A stretch of 64,000 bases of DNA from contig NZ_NRRY01000007.1 of assembly GCF_016583905.1 (NCBI RefSeq), forward strand, positions 62,001 to 126,000, written 5' to 3'. Below, in pieces: positions 33,318-42,000 of the stretch. Each line of letters begins with the position of its first letter. Positions within the stretch are counted from its first letter, which is position 1. The notes beneath the pieces were generated by a model. It searched no databases and was not told the DNA's origin. It saw only the letters and a program-made list of their open reading frames with translations. Position numbers and translations under genes: made by a program. The stretch is from Lamprobacter modestohalophilus (GTDB taxonomy: Bacteria > Pseudomonadota > Gammaproteobacteria > Chromatiales > Chromatiaceae).

Positions 33318-35327
33318 TCATGGCGCTTCCACTCCGGGTGCTGCTTCAGAACGATAGCGATACAGCCGCCAAACATTGGCCGGATCATCGCAGCCGCCGG
33401 CCTCCCAAGCTGCGGCGCCATCGACGGCGGTGAAGCGACCATCGGGGCAACTGTAGAGACTGCGGATCTCGACCGCTTCGAAGCCTGCGATCTCGGGCGC
33501 GGAGAACTTGCGTGCTAGCAGCCAGAAGCTGGTCTGCTGTAGGACTTGCGGGTCTGGCAACGGCGCGATCCGTCCGCGTCCATACTCCGATGGTCGGGTG
33601 ATGCCGGGCCATTGGCTGACTGCGAGTTGGGGCTGATAGAAGTTCAGCATCGCCGCGAACTGGTAGCGATCCGCGACCACGGGTTCGGTTAAGCGTGCAC
33701 TGTAGTCAGCCAATTTCTCGAAGCCGCGGGTCTCGTGCAGTGCCCGCCCGGCCGCATCGGGCAAGGGCGGGAAGGCGGTGACTGCGTGCAGCACATAAAT
33801 GCTGATCAGCACCAGGTTGCCGGCGGCGGCGATGATCGCCCAGCCGTCAATACCCAATCCGCGACCAGCCGAGCCTCGCAGCAGCAGCGCGACGAAAGGT
33901 GCGGCGCCGATCAGATAGGGCGCCGCCCAGTTCGCCTCGACCTCGCTGCCGAGCGCGACCAGCGCGAACAGTCCCAAGGGCACCAAAGCCGCTGCGCCCA
34001 GCAGCGAAACAGCGGCCGGGTCGATTATGCTGGTCGCTCGCACGCTGGTCGTTTGATTGTGCTCGGGTGTGATACCCGCAAAGCGCCGACCAAGGTTCCG
34101 CGCAAAGCGTCCATTCAGGTTCCGCGCAAAGCGCCACCAGCGATGCCACCCTGAGTATTTATCTGAGTGCTGATGAGTGCGCTGCCCAGGGCTCTCATCT
34201 GAGTGCTGACCAGTTGAGTGCTGACCAGCTGGGCGCTGACCAGCTGGGCGCTGACCAGCGAGCAGGTAAGAGCGTCGACCAACGCGCCAAAGAGCGATAG
34301 CGATCGGCACCAGCAGTAGCCCCCAGAACAACAGTTGCTCGCTGAGATAGCCACCGAGGCTGGAGAGCCGCTCGCCCCAGTCCATCGACTCCGATGACGG
34401 CTCATGCGTATAGGCATGCGCGCCAGTGACGGTGGGTAGGGCGTCTGCTGCTAGCCGGATCGAACCGCTATCGGTGGAAAAACCGTGCCCGAACTGGAAC
34501 CTGAGGGTCAGCCAGTCATTCTGTGCGTTCCAAACCAGGTTCGGCGCGAAGACAAGCAGCGCGACCAGGCCGCCGAGATAGGGCCAAGGCGTGCGCAGCG
34601 CGCGCGGGTCAGCGCGCAGCAGCGCCCAGAGGAAGACCGGGCCGATCATCACCATGCTGTATTTGCCGAGCAGCCCGAGCCCGGTCGCGAGACCCGCCGT
34701 GAGCCAGCGCTTGCGCTGGCCTTGGAGCGCACGGAGGGCTTCGTGCAAAGCGAGAGGCCAGCACAGCATCAGCACCGTATCCGGCGTCGTGATGACCCCT
34801 GCGACAAGCCCTGGGATGCTGGCGACGGAGAGGATGAGCGCTAGAAGCAAGCCATTGCCCGAGCTCAGGCCACTGGCGCGATAGAGTCGCCAGAGTACCA
34901 ACAGCGACAAGCCACCCAAGGCGACTGCGCCGAGCCGAGCGGCCAGGGCAGAGCCCGGGGCGAGCCAGGTGCCGACGCCGACCAGGGCGACCCCCGGTGG
35001 ATGATCAAAGTAGCCCCAGGCTAGCTGGCGCGCCCAGTTGAAATAGTAGGCCTCATCGCGCGTGACCGGCAGCGAGTCGGCGACCAGCAGCCGCCAGGCG
35101 GTGACGCCGAGGATCAGCAGCAGCACCCAAGCGATGCCTGTACCCATGCCCATGCCCCGTTGAGAGGGATCGATCTGGGTCGGGTTTCTGCCCGTGCTTG
35201 AGTTCGAGCTAGAGCTTGGGCTAGGCGTTTGACTCGAGCTAGGATTTTTCCCCGGGCTCGGACTCAGACTCGGACTAGGACTAGGACTAGGACTGGGACG
35301 CTGCTGTGCTTGGCTGGAGCGGCTCAT
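33318..35327 (-). CDS. GT39-type membrane glycosyltransferase (ArnT/PMT-like)
   Basis: 669 residues. A proline-serine N-terminal extension (about 1-60) precedes the first membrane helix. TRDEAYYFNWARQLAWGYFDHPP is the family's catalytic loop, with the DE pair expected to bind the lipid-phosphate sugar donor. About ten or more hydrophobic segments follow. A cytoplasmic or periplasmic insert (about 360-435) is made of short repeats, QRPAG and RFARNL. Such enzymes move a sugar from a polyprenyl-phosphate carrier to lipid A, protein or glycan. The substrate is unknown. Last gene of a six-gene minus-strand run, seven bases after the lipoprotein gene. Confidence 0.85.
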   Translation of the reverse strand: MSRSSQAQQRPSPSPSPSPSLSPSPGKNPSSSQTPSPSSSSNSSTGRNPTQIDPSQRGMGMGTGIAWVLLLILGVTAWRLLVADSLPVTRDEAYYFNWARQLAWGYFDHPPGVALVGVGTWLAPGSALAARLGAVALGGLSLLVLWRLYRASGLSSGNGLLLALILSVASIPGLVAGVITTPDTVLMLCWPLALHEALRALQGQRKRWLTAGLATGLGLLGKYSMVMIGPVFLWALLRADPRALRTPWPYLGGLVALLVFAPNLVWNAQNDWLTLRFQFGHGFSTDSGSIRLAADALPTVTGAHAYTHEPSSESMDWGERLSSLGGYLSEQLLFWGLLLVPIAIALWRVGRRSYLLAGQRPAGQRPAGQHSTGQHSDESPGQRTHQHSDKYSGWHRWWRFARNLNGRFARNLGRRFAGITPEHNQTTSVRATSIIDPAAVSLLGAAALVPLGLFALVALGSEVEANWAAPYLIGAAPFVALLLRGSAGRGLGIDGWAIIAAAGNLVLISIYVLHAVTAFPPLPDAAGRALHETRGFEKLADYSARLTEPVVADRYQFAAMLNFYQPQLAVSQWPGITRPSEYGRGRIAPLPDPQVLQQTSFWLLARKFSAPEIAGFEAVEIRSLYSCPDGRFTAVDGAAAWEAGGCDDPANVWRLYRYRSEAAPGVEAP
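34093..34133 (-). repeat. 24-bp-period repeat coding RFARNL
   Basis: aggttccgcgcaaagcg occurs at 34093-34109 and 34117-34133. On the minus strand it encodes repeated RFARNL units in the GT39 insert. It is in frame, so changes in copy number would only lengthen the loop. Confidence 0.85.
34201..34259 (-). repeat. 15-bp tandem repeat coding a pentapeptide array
   Basis: Four tandem 15-base units of the type gagtgctgaccagtt / gggcgctgaccagct cover 34201-34259. They encode QRPAG, QRPAG, QHSTG and QHSDE in the GT39 protein loop. The unit length is a multiple of three, so the frame is preserved. Confidence 0.9.
35254..35298 (-). repeat. Hexanucleotide repeat coding Pro-Ser array
   Basis: Units ggactc, agactc, ggacta (three in a row) and ggactg encode the PSPSPSPS segment near the N-terminus of the GT39 protein. 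A more diverged stretch of the same kind continues to about 35190 and encodes a serine-rich segment. Confidence 0.9.
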
Positions 35328-35334
35328 AAGCGCC

Positions 35335-36108
35335 TCATGAGCGCTGCCGAGACGGCACGCAATCGCTCTCGCGCTGGCTGCGTTGGATCAGCGCCTGCAG
35401 CCGCTGCTGCTCGTCGACCAGTTCGTCTGGTGGCTTGGGTGAGTGCTTGAGCATCGTCGCGGCCTGCGCGAGTCCTTGGCAACGGTCGCTGCCGGACTCT
35501 TTCAGCAGCGCGTGGTAGACCAACGCCGAGGCGCCGTAGATGAAGCCCAGAGCACTATCTGGCACCCGCGCGCGCGCCTCTTCGGCGGCGGTTATCAGCT
35601 TTTGATTCTCGCGGTCGAGCTTCTTCTCGCGCACTGAGGCGTCGAGCCGATTGCGCCGCTCGCTGAGTGTGAGTAAGAGCCCGCCATGGTAGGAGGCGAT
35701 TCTTGGCGACTCGCTTGAAGGTTGCAGGTCGAGGGCCTTGCGATAGCTGGACTCGGCCTTGTCGAGGAGCTTGCGCGTCCGTCCTCCGGTCGCGGATGCA
35801 TCGGCCGGGAGTTGGATCGCGAGGCGCAAGCAGGCATCGGCATGGATGGCGTGTGCTTCGGCGCAGAGGTCGCTGGCCTCTTTGCACTGGATGCTAGCGG
35901 CGGCGATGCCTTCCCAGTTGCTAGCGGCAACCAGCGCTTGCAGTTGGCTCGGGTTAAGCCCCGGCCCAGACTCGGCGATGGGCTGAGTCTGACAGCCCAC
36001 AAGCAGAGCGGACAGGCCGATCAGGCCAATCAGGAGTCGCGCAGCAAGGCCCCGACCTGCTTGGGGTCTCTGCTGACGGCGACCTTGGCAATCTGCGCAT
36101 GGGTTCAT
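35335..36108 (-). CDS. Predicted TPR-like lipoprotein
   Basis: 257 residues from ATG 36108. A long basic N-region (MNPCADCQGRRQQ, residues 1-24) precedes a hydrophobic stretch and the lipobox LLVGC with C39, so membrane anchoring by lipid is predicted. The rest is helical with TPR-like pairs, for example LLDKAESSYRKALDLQPSSE, plus several cysteines. No family is recognised. Its ATG overlaps the PAP2 stop in ATGA, and the GT39 gene follows after seven bases. A scaffold role in the envelope-glycan operon is a guess. Confidence 0.75.
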   Translation of the reverse strand: MNPCADCQGRRQQRPQAGRGLAARLLIGLIGLSALLVGCQTQPIAESGPGLNPSQLQALVAASNWEGIAAASIQCKEASDLCAEAHAIHADACLRLAIQLPADASATGGRTRKLLDKAESSYRKALDLQPSSESPRIASYHGGLLLTLSERRNRLDASVREKKLDRENQKLITAAEEARARVPDSALGFIYGASALVYHALLKESGSDRCQGLAQAATMLKHSPKPPDELVDEQQRLQALIQRSQRESDCVPSRQRS

Positions 36109-37010
36109 CGGCGTGCCTGCTTCGCGGGCGCCTTGGCCTGACGCTGAAGCAGGGGCTCTGCTCGGGCGTTGCGGTCTGAGACTGCGCCTGAGCCTGAGTC
36201 TGAGTCTGAGTCTGAGCTTGAGCCTGGGTCTGAGCCGAGGACTGACGTGCCTGGCGGCTCCAACGGGAGCAGGCGTTGCAGAATGAGAAAACCCAGCCAG
36301 ACCAGCAAGATCGAGGTCAACGTATCGCTGAGGAAATGGGCGCCCGCGGCCATCCGTGCGAGCACCATGGCCAGCAGATAGAGCAGGGCCACGCCGGTCC
36401 AGATGGAGCTGACCCCGAACAGCACCACCGGTACCGCGACCAGCCATGCGGCGGCCGCGACATGACCAGAGGAAAAGCTACCGCCGTTCTGGTCGGAGAC
36501 GACGAAGGCCGGCGTGAAGGTCCGGTGGCCGCCGAACGGCTCGAGCTGGATTGGGCGTGCTCGCCCCCAATGCTCCTTGAAGACTTGATTGACGATCAGC
36601 CCTGGCACGAGCGCGAGTAACAGCAGCAGGAAGCCCAGTTGGCGCCCGCTGATGCGCCACACGGCAGTGCTTTTGCTGGGTTTGGCGAGGCGGAGATCGC
36701 CGCGGCGCGTGAGGACAACACGCATGGCCTTGGCCTCGGGCGCGTCAATGCCGCTCTGGGCGCTGCTTGCCGCCGATGCATGCCGGCGCCCAATCGCCCA
36801 AGCACCGATCAGGCCTAAGCCAACGATCACCAAGACCTCATCGATCGAGCCATACATGAATTGTTCCCAGAAGGCACCGCGCGCGGCGAAGCCACCCTCC
36901 GGGGTCCAGAACAGGCCTGCGACGGCGAGATCGATCTGCGGAAATGCGAGCCAAAGATCGGCCAGCGCGAAGAACAGGATCGAGACGGCAAGCAGCGGCG
37001 GGGCACTCAT
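36105..37010 (-). CDS. PAP2-family membrane phosphatase
   Basis: 301 residues with about five or six membrane helices. The three PAP2 motifs are present: KEHWGRARP, SFSSGH (the usual PSGH with S for P) and ARMAAGAHFLSDT. Such enzymes dephosphorylate undecaprenyl diphosphate, lipid A or phosphatidate on the periplasmic face. Here the glycan context suggests the first two. The C-terminal tail has a (SD)n array encoded by hexanucleotide repeats. It lies 28 bases after the DUF5989 gene. Confidence 0.88.
   Translation of the reverse strand: MSAPPLLAVSILFFALADLWLAFPQIDLAVAGLFWTPEGGFAARGAFWEQFMYGSIDEVLVIVGLGLIGAWAIGRRHASAASSAQSGIDAPEAKAMRVVLTRRGDLRLAKPSKSTAVWRISGRQLGFLLLLLALVPGLIVNQVFKEHWGRARPIQLEPFGGHRTFTPAFVVSDQNGGSFSSGHVAAAAWLVAVPVVLFGVSSIWTGVALLYLLAMVLARMAAGAHFLSDTLTSILLVWLGFLILQRLLPLEPPGTSVLGSDPGSSSDSDSDSGSGAVSDRNARAEPLLQRQAKAPAKQARR
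36186..36240 (-). repeat. Hexanucleotide repeat coding Ser-Asp array
   Basis: Nine tandem hexamers gcctga, gcctga, gtctga (three), gcttga, gcctgg, gtctga, gccgag encode the GSSSDSDSDSGSG tail of the PAP2 protein. The units are in frame and imperfect, so the array is older than the one in tsaB. Confidence 0.9.
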
Positions 37011-37038
37011 GGATGCGATGGGGTTTGCTTTCAGGCGT

Positions 37039-37191
37039 TCAGAACAGGGTGTAGATGAACGGCGCGACTGCCGAGCCTTGGGCGAGCACGATCAGTGCCC
37101 CGAGCAGCAGCATGACGACGATAATCGGCGCGAGCCAGAACTTCTTGCGCTCACGCATGAAGCCCCAGAGGTCTTTGAGCAGGTCGAGCAT
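37039..37191 (-). CDS. DUF5989 family small membrane protein
   Basis: 50 residues, missed by usual length cut-offs. It begins MLDLLKDLWGFMRERKKFWL and continues through one membrane helix (APIIVVMLLLGALIVLA) to QGSAVAPFIYTLF. This matches the conserved DUF5989 pattern (FMRERKKFWL, GSAVAPFIYTLF), known as a constant companion of SxtJ-like proteins and carbamoyltransferases. Start ATG 37191, 65 bases after the SxtJ-like gene. Function unknown. It may help anchor or gate the carbamoyltransferase. Confidence 0.92.
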   Translation of the reverse strand: MLDLLKDLWGFMRERKKFWLAPIIVVMLLLGALIVLAQGSAVAPFIYTLF

Positions 37192-37256
37192 CGGTAGCAG
37201 TCTCTCGTTGGTCAGGTCGTGCGCAGATCGTTCACAGATCGTGCGCTGACCTTGCG

Positions 37257-37661
37257 TCAGTAGGGTCGTTCGAATGAAGCGGGCGCAATCGGCTGGCTCG
37301 GTTCGCGGTAGCTCTCGGCCTCGGGTTGCAGTCGGCGGCGCATCGGATCATGACGAAACAGGCGCATCACCGCGCCGACCGGCACGAACAGCAGAAAGAA
37401 CACCAGACCCAGAATCAGCGGCGTCGTGATCCGACTCATGATCAGGCCGAAGCGCATCCAGCCGCGATAGATCGGGCGCAGACTGCGCGGCGCCGTCAAG
37501 CCCCAGAGCGCGAGCACCGCAGCCAGCGGCCAGGGCCAGATCGGCCAGCCAAGGCTGAGCAGCCAGGGCAGCAACAGCCCAAAGAGCAGGGCGATGATCG
37601 TTGCCGTGGTCAGCGCGAAGCTGCGCAGTCCGGCGCGGTCGAGTTCGGGTATCGGGTGCAT
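37257..37661 (-). CDS. SxtJ-family membrane protein
   Basis: 134 residues from ATG 37661 (MHPIPELDRAGLRSFALT). An upstream in-frame start at 37712 would overlap the carbamoyltransferase gene. Two N-terminal hydrophobic hairpins and a third helix (PLILGLVFFLLFVPVGAVMRL) are followed by FRHDPMRRRLQPEAESY, the pattern of SxtJ-like proteins. The name comes from the saxitoxin cluster but homologues are widespread in glycan loci. Nothing suggests toxin synthesis here. Function unknown, linked to carbamoylation by neighbourhood. Confidence 0.88.
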   Translation of the reverse strand: MHPIPELDRAGLRSFALTTATIIALLFGLLLPWLLSLGWPIWPWPLAAVLALWGLTAPRSLRPIYRGWMRFGLIMSRITTPLILGLVFFLLFVPVGAVMRLFRHDPMRRRLQPEAESYREPSQPIAPASFERPY

Positions 37662-37684
37662 GGGGTGGCGATAGGCTCGGTGCT

Positions 37685-39529
37685 TTAGTCCAGCTCGAAG
37701 GTCTGCTGCCAACTCAGGTCTTGCTCCCGCGCGGGTTGCTCGGACTTGGTCAGCAGGCAGTTCTCGAGCACCAGAGTGTCCATCTCAGTGCGCATAAAGC
37801 AGCGATAGGCGTCCTCGGGTGAGCCGACGATGGGCTCGCCACGGACATTGAATGAGGTGTTGACCAGCAGCGGACAGCCGGTGCGTTCGGCAAAGGCTGA
37901 GATCAGCCGGTGGAAGCGCGGGTTGGTCTCGTGGTGCACCGTCTGCAGCCGCGCCGAGTAGTCGACATGGGTGATGGCCGGGACCTCGGAGCGGGCGATA
38001 TGCAGCTTATCGACCCCGAATAGCTGCTGCTCCGCCTCGGTCATCCTGATACGCTTCGACTCCGCCACCGGGGCGACGATCAGCATGTAGGGGCTGGGCT
38101 CCGACTGCTCGAACCAGTCACCGACCTGCTCGGCGAGCACCGCTGGCGCGAACGGGCGAAACGACTCGCGGTACTTGATCTTCAGGTTCATCACCGACTG
38201 CATGCGCGGATTGCGCGGGTCGCCGATGATCGAGCGTCCGCCAAGCGCGCGTGGGCCGAACTCCATCCGCCCCTGGAACCAGCCGATGATCTGGCCGGCG
38301 TCGAGCAGCTCCGCCAGTCGTAGCATCAGCGCCTCATCGTCGATACGCTGGTACGGAACCTCGGCGTCATCAAGGAAGGTCTGGATCTCGGTATTGGTGA
38401 AGCGCGGGCCGAGATAGGCACCCCGCATCCGGTCTGTCTTGGCACCCGTGCGCGGCTGATCCAGATACTCATGCCAGACTGAGAGCGCGGCGCCGAGCGC
38501 GCCACCCGCATCACCAGCCGCCGGCTGAATCCAGATCTCCTTGAACGGCCCTTCGCGTTGCAGGCGGCCATTGGCGACGCAGTTCAGCGCCACGCCGCCA
38601 GCCAGGCAGAGCCGATCGACGCCCAGCTCACGATGCAGGCTGCGCGCGAGCCGCAGCACCACCTCCTCGGTCACCACCTGAATCGACCGTGCCAAGTCCA
38701 TCTCGCGCTGGGTCACCGGCGACTCGGGCTTGCGCGGCGGGCCGCCGAACAGCCGCTCGAAGGCACGGCTGGTCATGGTCAGCCCGTTGGCATAGTTAAA
38801 ATAGCGCATATCCATGCGGAAGCTGCCGTCGTCCTTGAGCGCGATCAGATGCTCCAGGATCAGGTCGACATAACGCGGCTCGCCATAGGGCGCTAGGCCC
38901 ATCAGCTTGTACTCGCCGGAGTTGACCTTAAAGCCAGCGAAATAGGTGAAGGCCGAATAGAGCAGGCCGAGCGAGTGTGGAAACTGGATCTCCCACTGCG
39001 GGCTGAGCCAGTTGCCCTCGCCGAGCCAGGCGCTGGTGGTCGCCCACTCGCCGACGCCATCCAGGCAAAGCACCGCCGCACGCTCGAACGGGCTCGGGAA
39101 GAAGGCTGAGGCGGCATGCGATTGGTGGTGCTGGGTGAATAGCAGCGGCGGCAGTTGCGCGACCGGCACCGCACCGAGCTTGGCCAGCTCCTGCTTCAGC
39201 AGATCCTTCAGGAACAGCTTCTCCTTGAGCCAGATCGGCATCGCGGTGATAAACGAGCGCAGCCCACGCGGCGCATAGGAGAGGTAGGTCTCGAGCAGAC
39301 GCTCGAACTTGATCAGCGGCTTGTCGTAGAAGACGACTTGATCCAGCTCGGCCAGCGCGATGCCGGCCTCGTCCAAGCAGTAGCGGATGGCCTCGGCTGG
39401 GAAGGCGGCATCGTGCTTCTTGCGCGAGAAGCGTTCCTGCTGGGCAGCCGCCAGCACCTCGCCGTCGCGCACCAGAGCGGCCGCGCTGTCGTGATAAAAT
39501 GCCGAAATGCCGAGGATGTTGACCGCCAT
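37685..39529 (-). CDS. Carbamoyltransferase (NodU/CmcH/TobZ type)
   Basis: 614 residues, full length. The N-terminal Kae1-like domain makes carbamoyl-adenylate from carbamoyl phosphate and ATP. The C-terminal domain has QGRMEFGPRALGGRSII. Metal ligands are seen in FTQHHQSHAASAF (H134, H135, H138) and H13-D14. NTSFNVRGEPIV near the end is also diagnostic. The target is probably a sugar hydroxyl of the surface glycan made by the neighbouring glycosyltransferases. First gene of the six-gene minus-strand run. A 236-base divergent gap separates it from the SGNH gene. Confidence 0.95.
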   Translation of the reverse strand: MAVNILGISAFYHDSAAALVRDGEVLAAAQQERFSRKKHDAAFPAEAIRYCLDEAGIALAELDQVVFYDKPLIKFERLLETYLSYAPRGLRSFITAMPIWLKEKLFLKDLLKQELAKLGAVPVAQLPPLLFTQHHQSHAASAFFPSPFERAAVLCLDGVGEWATTSAWLGEGNWLSPQWEIQFPHSLGLLYSAFTYFAGFKVNSGEYKLMGLAPYGEPRYVDLILEHLIALKDDGSFRMDMRYFNYANGLTMTSRAFERLFGGPPRKPESPVTQREMDLARSIQVVTEEVVLRLARSLHRELGVDRLCLAGGVALNCVANGRLQREGPFKEIWIQPAAGDAGGALGAALSVWHEYLDQPRTGAKTDRMRGAYLGPRFTNTEIQTFLDDAEVPYQRIDDEALMLRLAELLDAGQIIGWFQGRMEFGPRALGGRSIIGDPRNPRMQSVMNLKIKYRESFRPFAPAVLAEQVGDWFEQSEPSPYMLIVAPVAESKRIRMTEAEQQLFGVDKLHIARSEVPAITHVDYSARLQTVHHETNPRFHRLISAFAERTGCPLLVNTSFNVRGEPIVGSPEDAYRCFMRTEMDTLVLENCLLTKSEQPAREQDLSWQQTFELD

Positions 39530-39618
39530 GAGAACCGCAAACGCGTCTGCACAAGGTTCGCGCGGCGGGTGCCGCGTTAGCCGGCGGAGTATAACGAAGT
39601 TCTGATGGTCTGACCTGT

Positions 39619-39668
39619 CGGATCGGCTGACCTGACTGACCGCTGATCGGCTCGCTGATCGGCTCGCG
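39619..39668 (+). repeat. Direct repeats in the divergent promoter gap
   Basis: gctgatcggctc occurs twice in tandem (39642-39653 and 39654-39665), preceded by related ggatcggctgacc and ctgactgacc. They lie between the divergent carbamoyltransferase and SGNH genes, where promoters for both should be. No consensus promoter could be assigned. Confidence 0.7.
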
Positions 39669-39765
39669 CCTTGAGCCGGTTGCTTGCAGAATGTATGCGA
39701 TGAAATGAATGCTATGAACGTAGGACGCGGAACGCAGCGCGGCTGTTTCGCGCTGAGGAATGGGC

Positions 39766-40890
39766 ATGGTGCGTCGTCTATTGCTGGGGTTCGTTTGGCT
39801 GTTGTTCGTCTTTCTGCTCTTGCAGCTGGCGGGCTTTGTCTTCTATCAGTTCGTCGTCAGCCGGCCGATCAGCGGCTATGGCTATCCAACCGGGCTCGAG
39901 CAGCCGCATGCTGAGCTTGGCTACCATTACCAGCCTAATTTCTCTGCGCGGTTCAAGGGCACGGCCTATCAGCACATCCTGATCGAGACCAATCCCCAGG
40001 GCTTTCGCGACGCCGATTTCGCGCATCGGTCGGGTGAGGGCCTGCGGGTCGCCGTGTTGGGTGATTCCGTGGTGCTCGGCCCTGGTGTCGAGGCCGATGA
40101 GCGTTTCACGAGCTGTCTCAACGAGCCTGTGACAGCCCGTGCGGCGTCTGCCGGGCAGTCAGTAGCCTCGTCCATGCAGTCACTGGACTGGCGGGTGCTC
40201 AATCTCGGCGTGCATGCGTACAGCTTCGGCCATTACGTCAAGCTCGCCGAGCTGGATTTCCTCGGTGCCGAGCCCGATGCGGTGCTGCTCGGGATCACGC
40301 TCAACGACTTCGCGCCGATGCAGAGCGTGGGTCCGGCGCGACGCGCGCGGCGCCAGGCCGAAGGTTGGCACAAGCCGGAGTGGATCGCGCGCATCCAAGC
40401 GCGCATTGGCCGCACCTATGCGGCGCGCTTCCTCGATGAGCTCGATACCCGCCTCCGCTATGCACTGCTCAGTGCTGATGAGCGCGAGGCCTATCACACC
40501 ACCTGGATGCGCACTGTGGTCGAGGCCTGGCAGCAGGACGAGAACCGCGAGCGTTTCGCCACCCGCCTGGATCAATTCACCGACCTGATCGAACAGCGTG
40601 GTCTGCCGCTCGGCATCCTGTTGTTCCCCGAGTTGAACGCGCTCAGCGATCCCGCGACCTTCGATGGTCCGCGCCAACAGGTGCGGGCCCTGCTCGCGGC
40701 CCGCGACCTGGACTACTGCGATCCGTACGATGACTTCGCCCGCCAGCCGGATCTCGATGCGCTGTTCCTGGTGCGCGATAGCGTGCACTACACGCCGCGC
40801 GGTCATCAGCTGCTGTGCGAGGCGATCGAGCGCTGTCTTGAGGCCGGGACGCTAGCAGATCTGGCCGAGGCCAGTTCCCCAGGGCGGTAG
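39766..40890 (+). CDS. SGNH/GDSL-type hydrolase, membrane anchored
   Basis: 374 residues from ATG 39766, chosen because the ribosome site gagga stands six bases upstream and only one before the ATG at 39760. One N-terminal membrane helix (about 3-28), then a periplasmic catalytic domain. Block I is VAVLGDSVVLGPGV with the nucleophile serine, followed by NLGVHAY, LLGITLNDF, and the Asp-His pair in RDSVHYTPRGH. Likely an esterase or O-acetyl-type enzyme acting on the glycan, as such enzymes often accompany these carbamoyltransferases. The 3' end overlaps the convergent GT4 gene by 39 bases. Confidence 0.87.
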   Translation: MVRRLLLGFVWLLFVFLLLQLAGFVFYQFVVSRPISGYGYPTGLEQPHAELGYHYQPNFSARFKGTAYQHILIETNPQGFRDADFAHRSGEGLRVAVLGDSVVLGPGVEADERFTSCLNEPVTARAASAGQSVASSMQSLDWRVLNLGVHAYSFGHYVKLAELDFLGAEPDAVLLGITLNDFAPMQSVGPARRARRQAEGWHKPEWIARIQARIGRTYAARFLDELDTRLRYALLSADEREAYHTTWMRTVVEAWQQDENRERFATRLDQFTDLIEQRGLPLGILLFPELNALSDPATFDGPRQQVRALLAARDLDYCDPYDDFARQPDLDALFLVRDSVHYTPRGHQLLCEAIERCLEAGTLADLAEASSPGR

Positions 40891-42000
40891 TCTCATGGCG
40901 GACAAGTAGGCTTCGGTCGCGGCTTCGATCTCGTAACCGCGGGCCGCTTGTTTGAGTGTCGCGGTTGGCAACGGCGCGGCGAGGGTGCTCGCCATGGCCG
41001 CAGCCAAGGCTTGGTGGTCCCCGACCGGCACCAGCGGCCCATACTGTCCCGCTTGGAGGATCTCGCTTGGACCGCTCGGGCAGTCCGTCGACACCACGGG
41101 CGTGCCAAGCGCGAGCGCCTCGATGAGCACAAATCCCAACCCTTCCCAACGCGATGTAAAGGCAAAGAGATCCGCGTTAGCCAGGTAAGCATAGGGCTCA
41201 GGGATGAAGCCCGGCAGGGTGAAATCTTCGGCAACGCCGAGCTCCCGCGCGAGCGCGAGCAGCCGCTCACGGCCTCGACCACGACCGATGATCATGAGCC
41301 GGCATTGACGCTGCGCGCGCAGCAGGGCAAAGCCCCGCAACAGCGTCTCGAAGTCTTTGCGACCGCAGAGCTCACCGGCCCCGAGGATCAGGGGCCAGTC
41401 CGCATCCTGGAACCAGGGATGCGCCGGCGGGGGCAGGGTTGCGTCGAACAGCGACTCTGGCACCACTGGCGAAGGCGCCACTTGGATCAGCGATCGAGCT
41501 AGGCCGGTGTAACGCGCGATATCGTCCGCGGCACCCCTGCTGGGCGTGATGACTTGGTCGGCGAACGGGTACAGCTTGCCGATCGAGGTCCGTTGCAACC
41601 AGCGTTCCCAGCGACCACGGCTGGCGAGATCAACCGACAGCGTCGTCCCCAAGCGCAACAGCAAACGCGTCTCGACGCCGGCCAGGGCACGCGCCAGCAA
41701 GGCGGTCCGGTTGACACGGTCCTTGTCCGACAATAACGCGGCAGGTCGCTCGCGACGCAGGTAGCGCACCAGACTTGGCAAGCAGGCATAGGTTTGCCGA
41801 TGACCGAGATCGAGGATGCGGATACCGGGGGCGGCTGTGTGGGGATCAGCCGTGTTCAGTTCTGGTCCATGCCCACACACCTTGAGCAGATCGACCGGAT
41901 AGCCGCGTCGGGCGATCGCGGGCAGCAGGTTCTTGGCCACCCGGTCGACGCCGCTGTGGCCGGAGGTGGAAAAAAAGAAGGCAATGCGTGGCTCAGCCAT
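40852..42000 (-). CDS. GT4 glycosyltransferase
   Basis: 382 residues from ATG 42000 (MAEPRIAFFFSTSGHSG). An in-frame start ten codons upstream is less likely. N-terminal acceptor domain with SGVDRVAKNLL. The C-terminal donor domain has GAGELCGRKDFETLL, the GT-B signature SRWEGLGFVLIEALALG (EX7E) and CPSGPSEIL. Transfers a sugar from a nucleotide donor, cytoplasmic face. It overlaps the asnB stop by eight bases, so these two genes are coupled. Donor and acceptor unknown. Confidence 0.9.
   Translation of the reverse strand: MAEPRIAFFFSTSGHSGVDRVAKNLLPAIARRGYPVDLLKVCGHGPELNTADPHTAAPGIRILDLGHRQTYACLPSLVRYLRRERPAALLSDKDRVNRTALLARALAGVETRLLLRLGTTLSVDLASRGRWERWLQRTSIGKLYPFADQVITPSRGAADDIARYTGLARSLIQVAPSPVVPESLFDATLPPPAHPWFQDADWPLILGAGELCGRKDFETLLRGFALLRAQRQCRLMIIGRGRGRERLLALARELGVAEDFTLPGFIPEPYAYLANADLFAFTSRWEGLGFVLIEALALGTPVVSTDCPSGPSEILQAGQYGPLVPVGDHQALAAAMASTLAAPLPTATLKQAARGYEIEAATEAYLSAMRLPPWGTGLGQIC

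Noticed and set aside
37039..39529. SxtJ-like and carbamoyltransferase genes as part of a toxin pathway
   Set aside because: No polyketide, amidinotransferase or other pathway genes are present. All neighbours are envelope-glycan genes.
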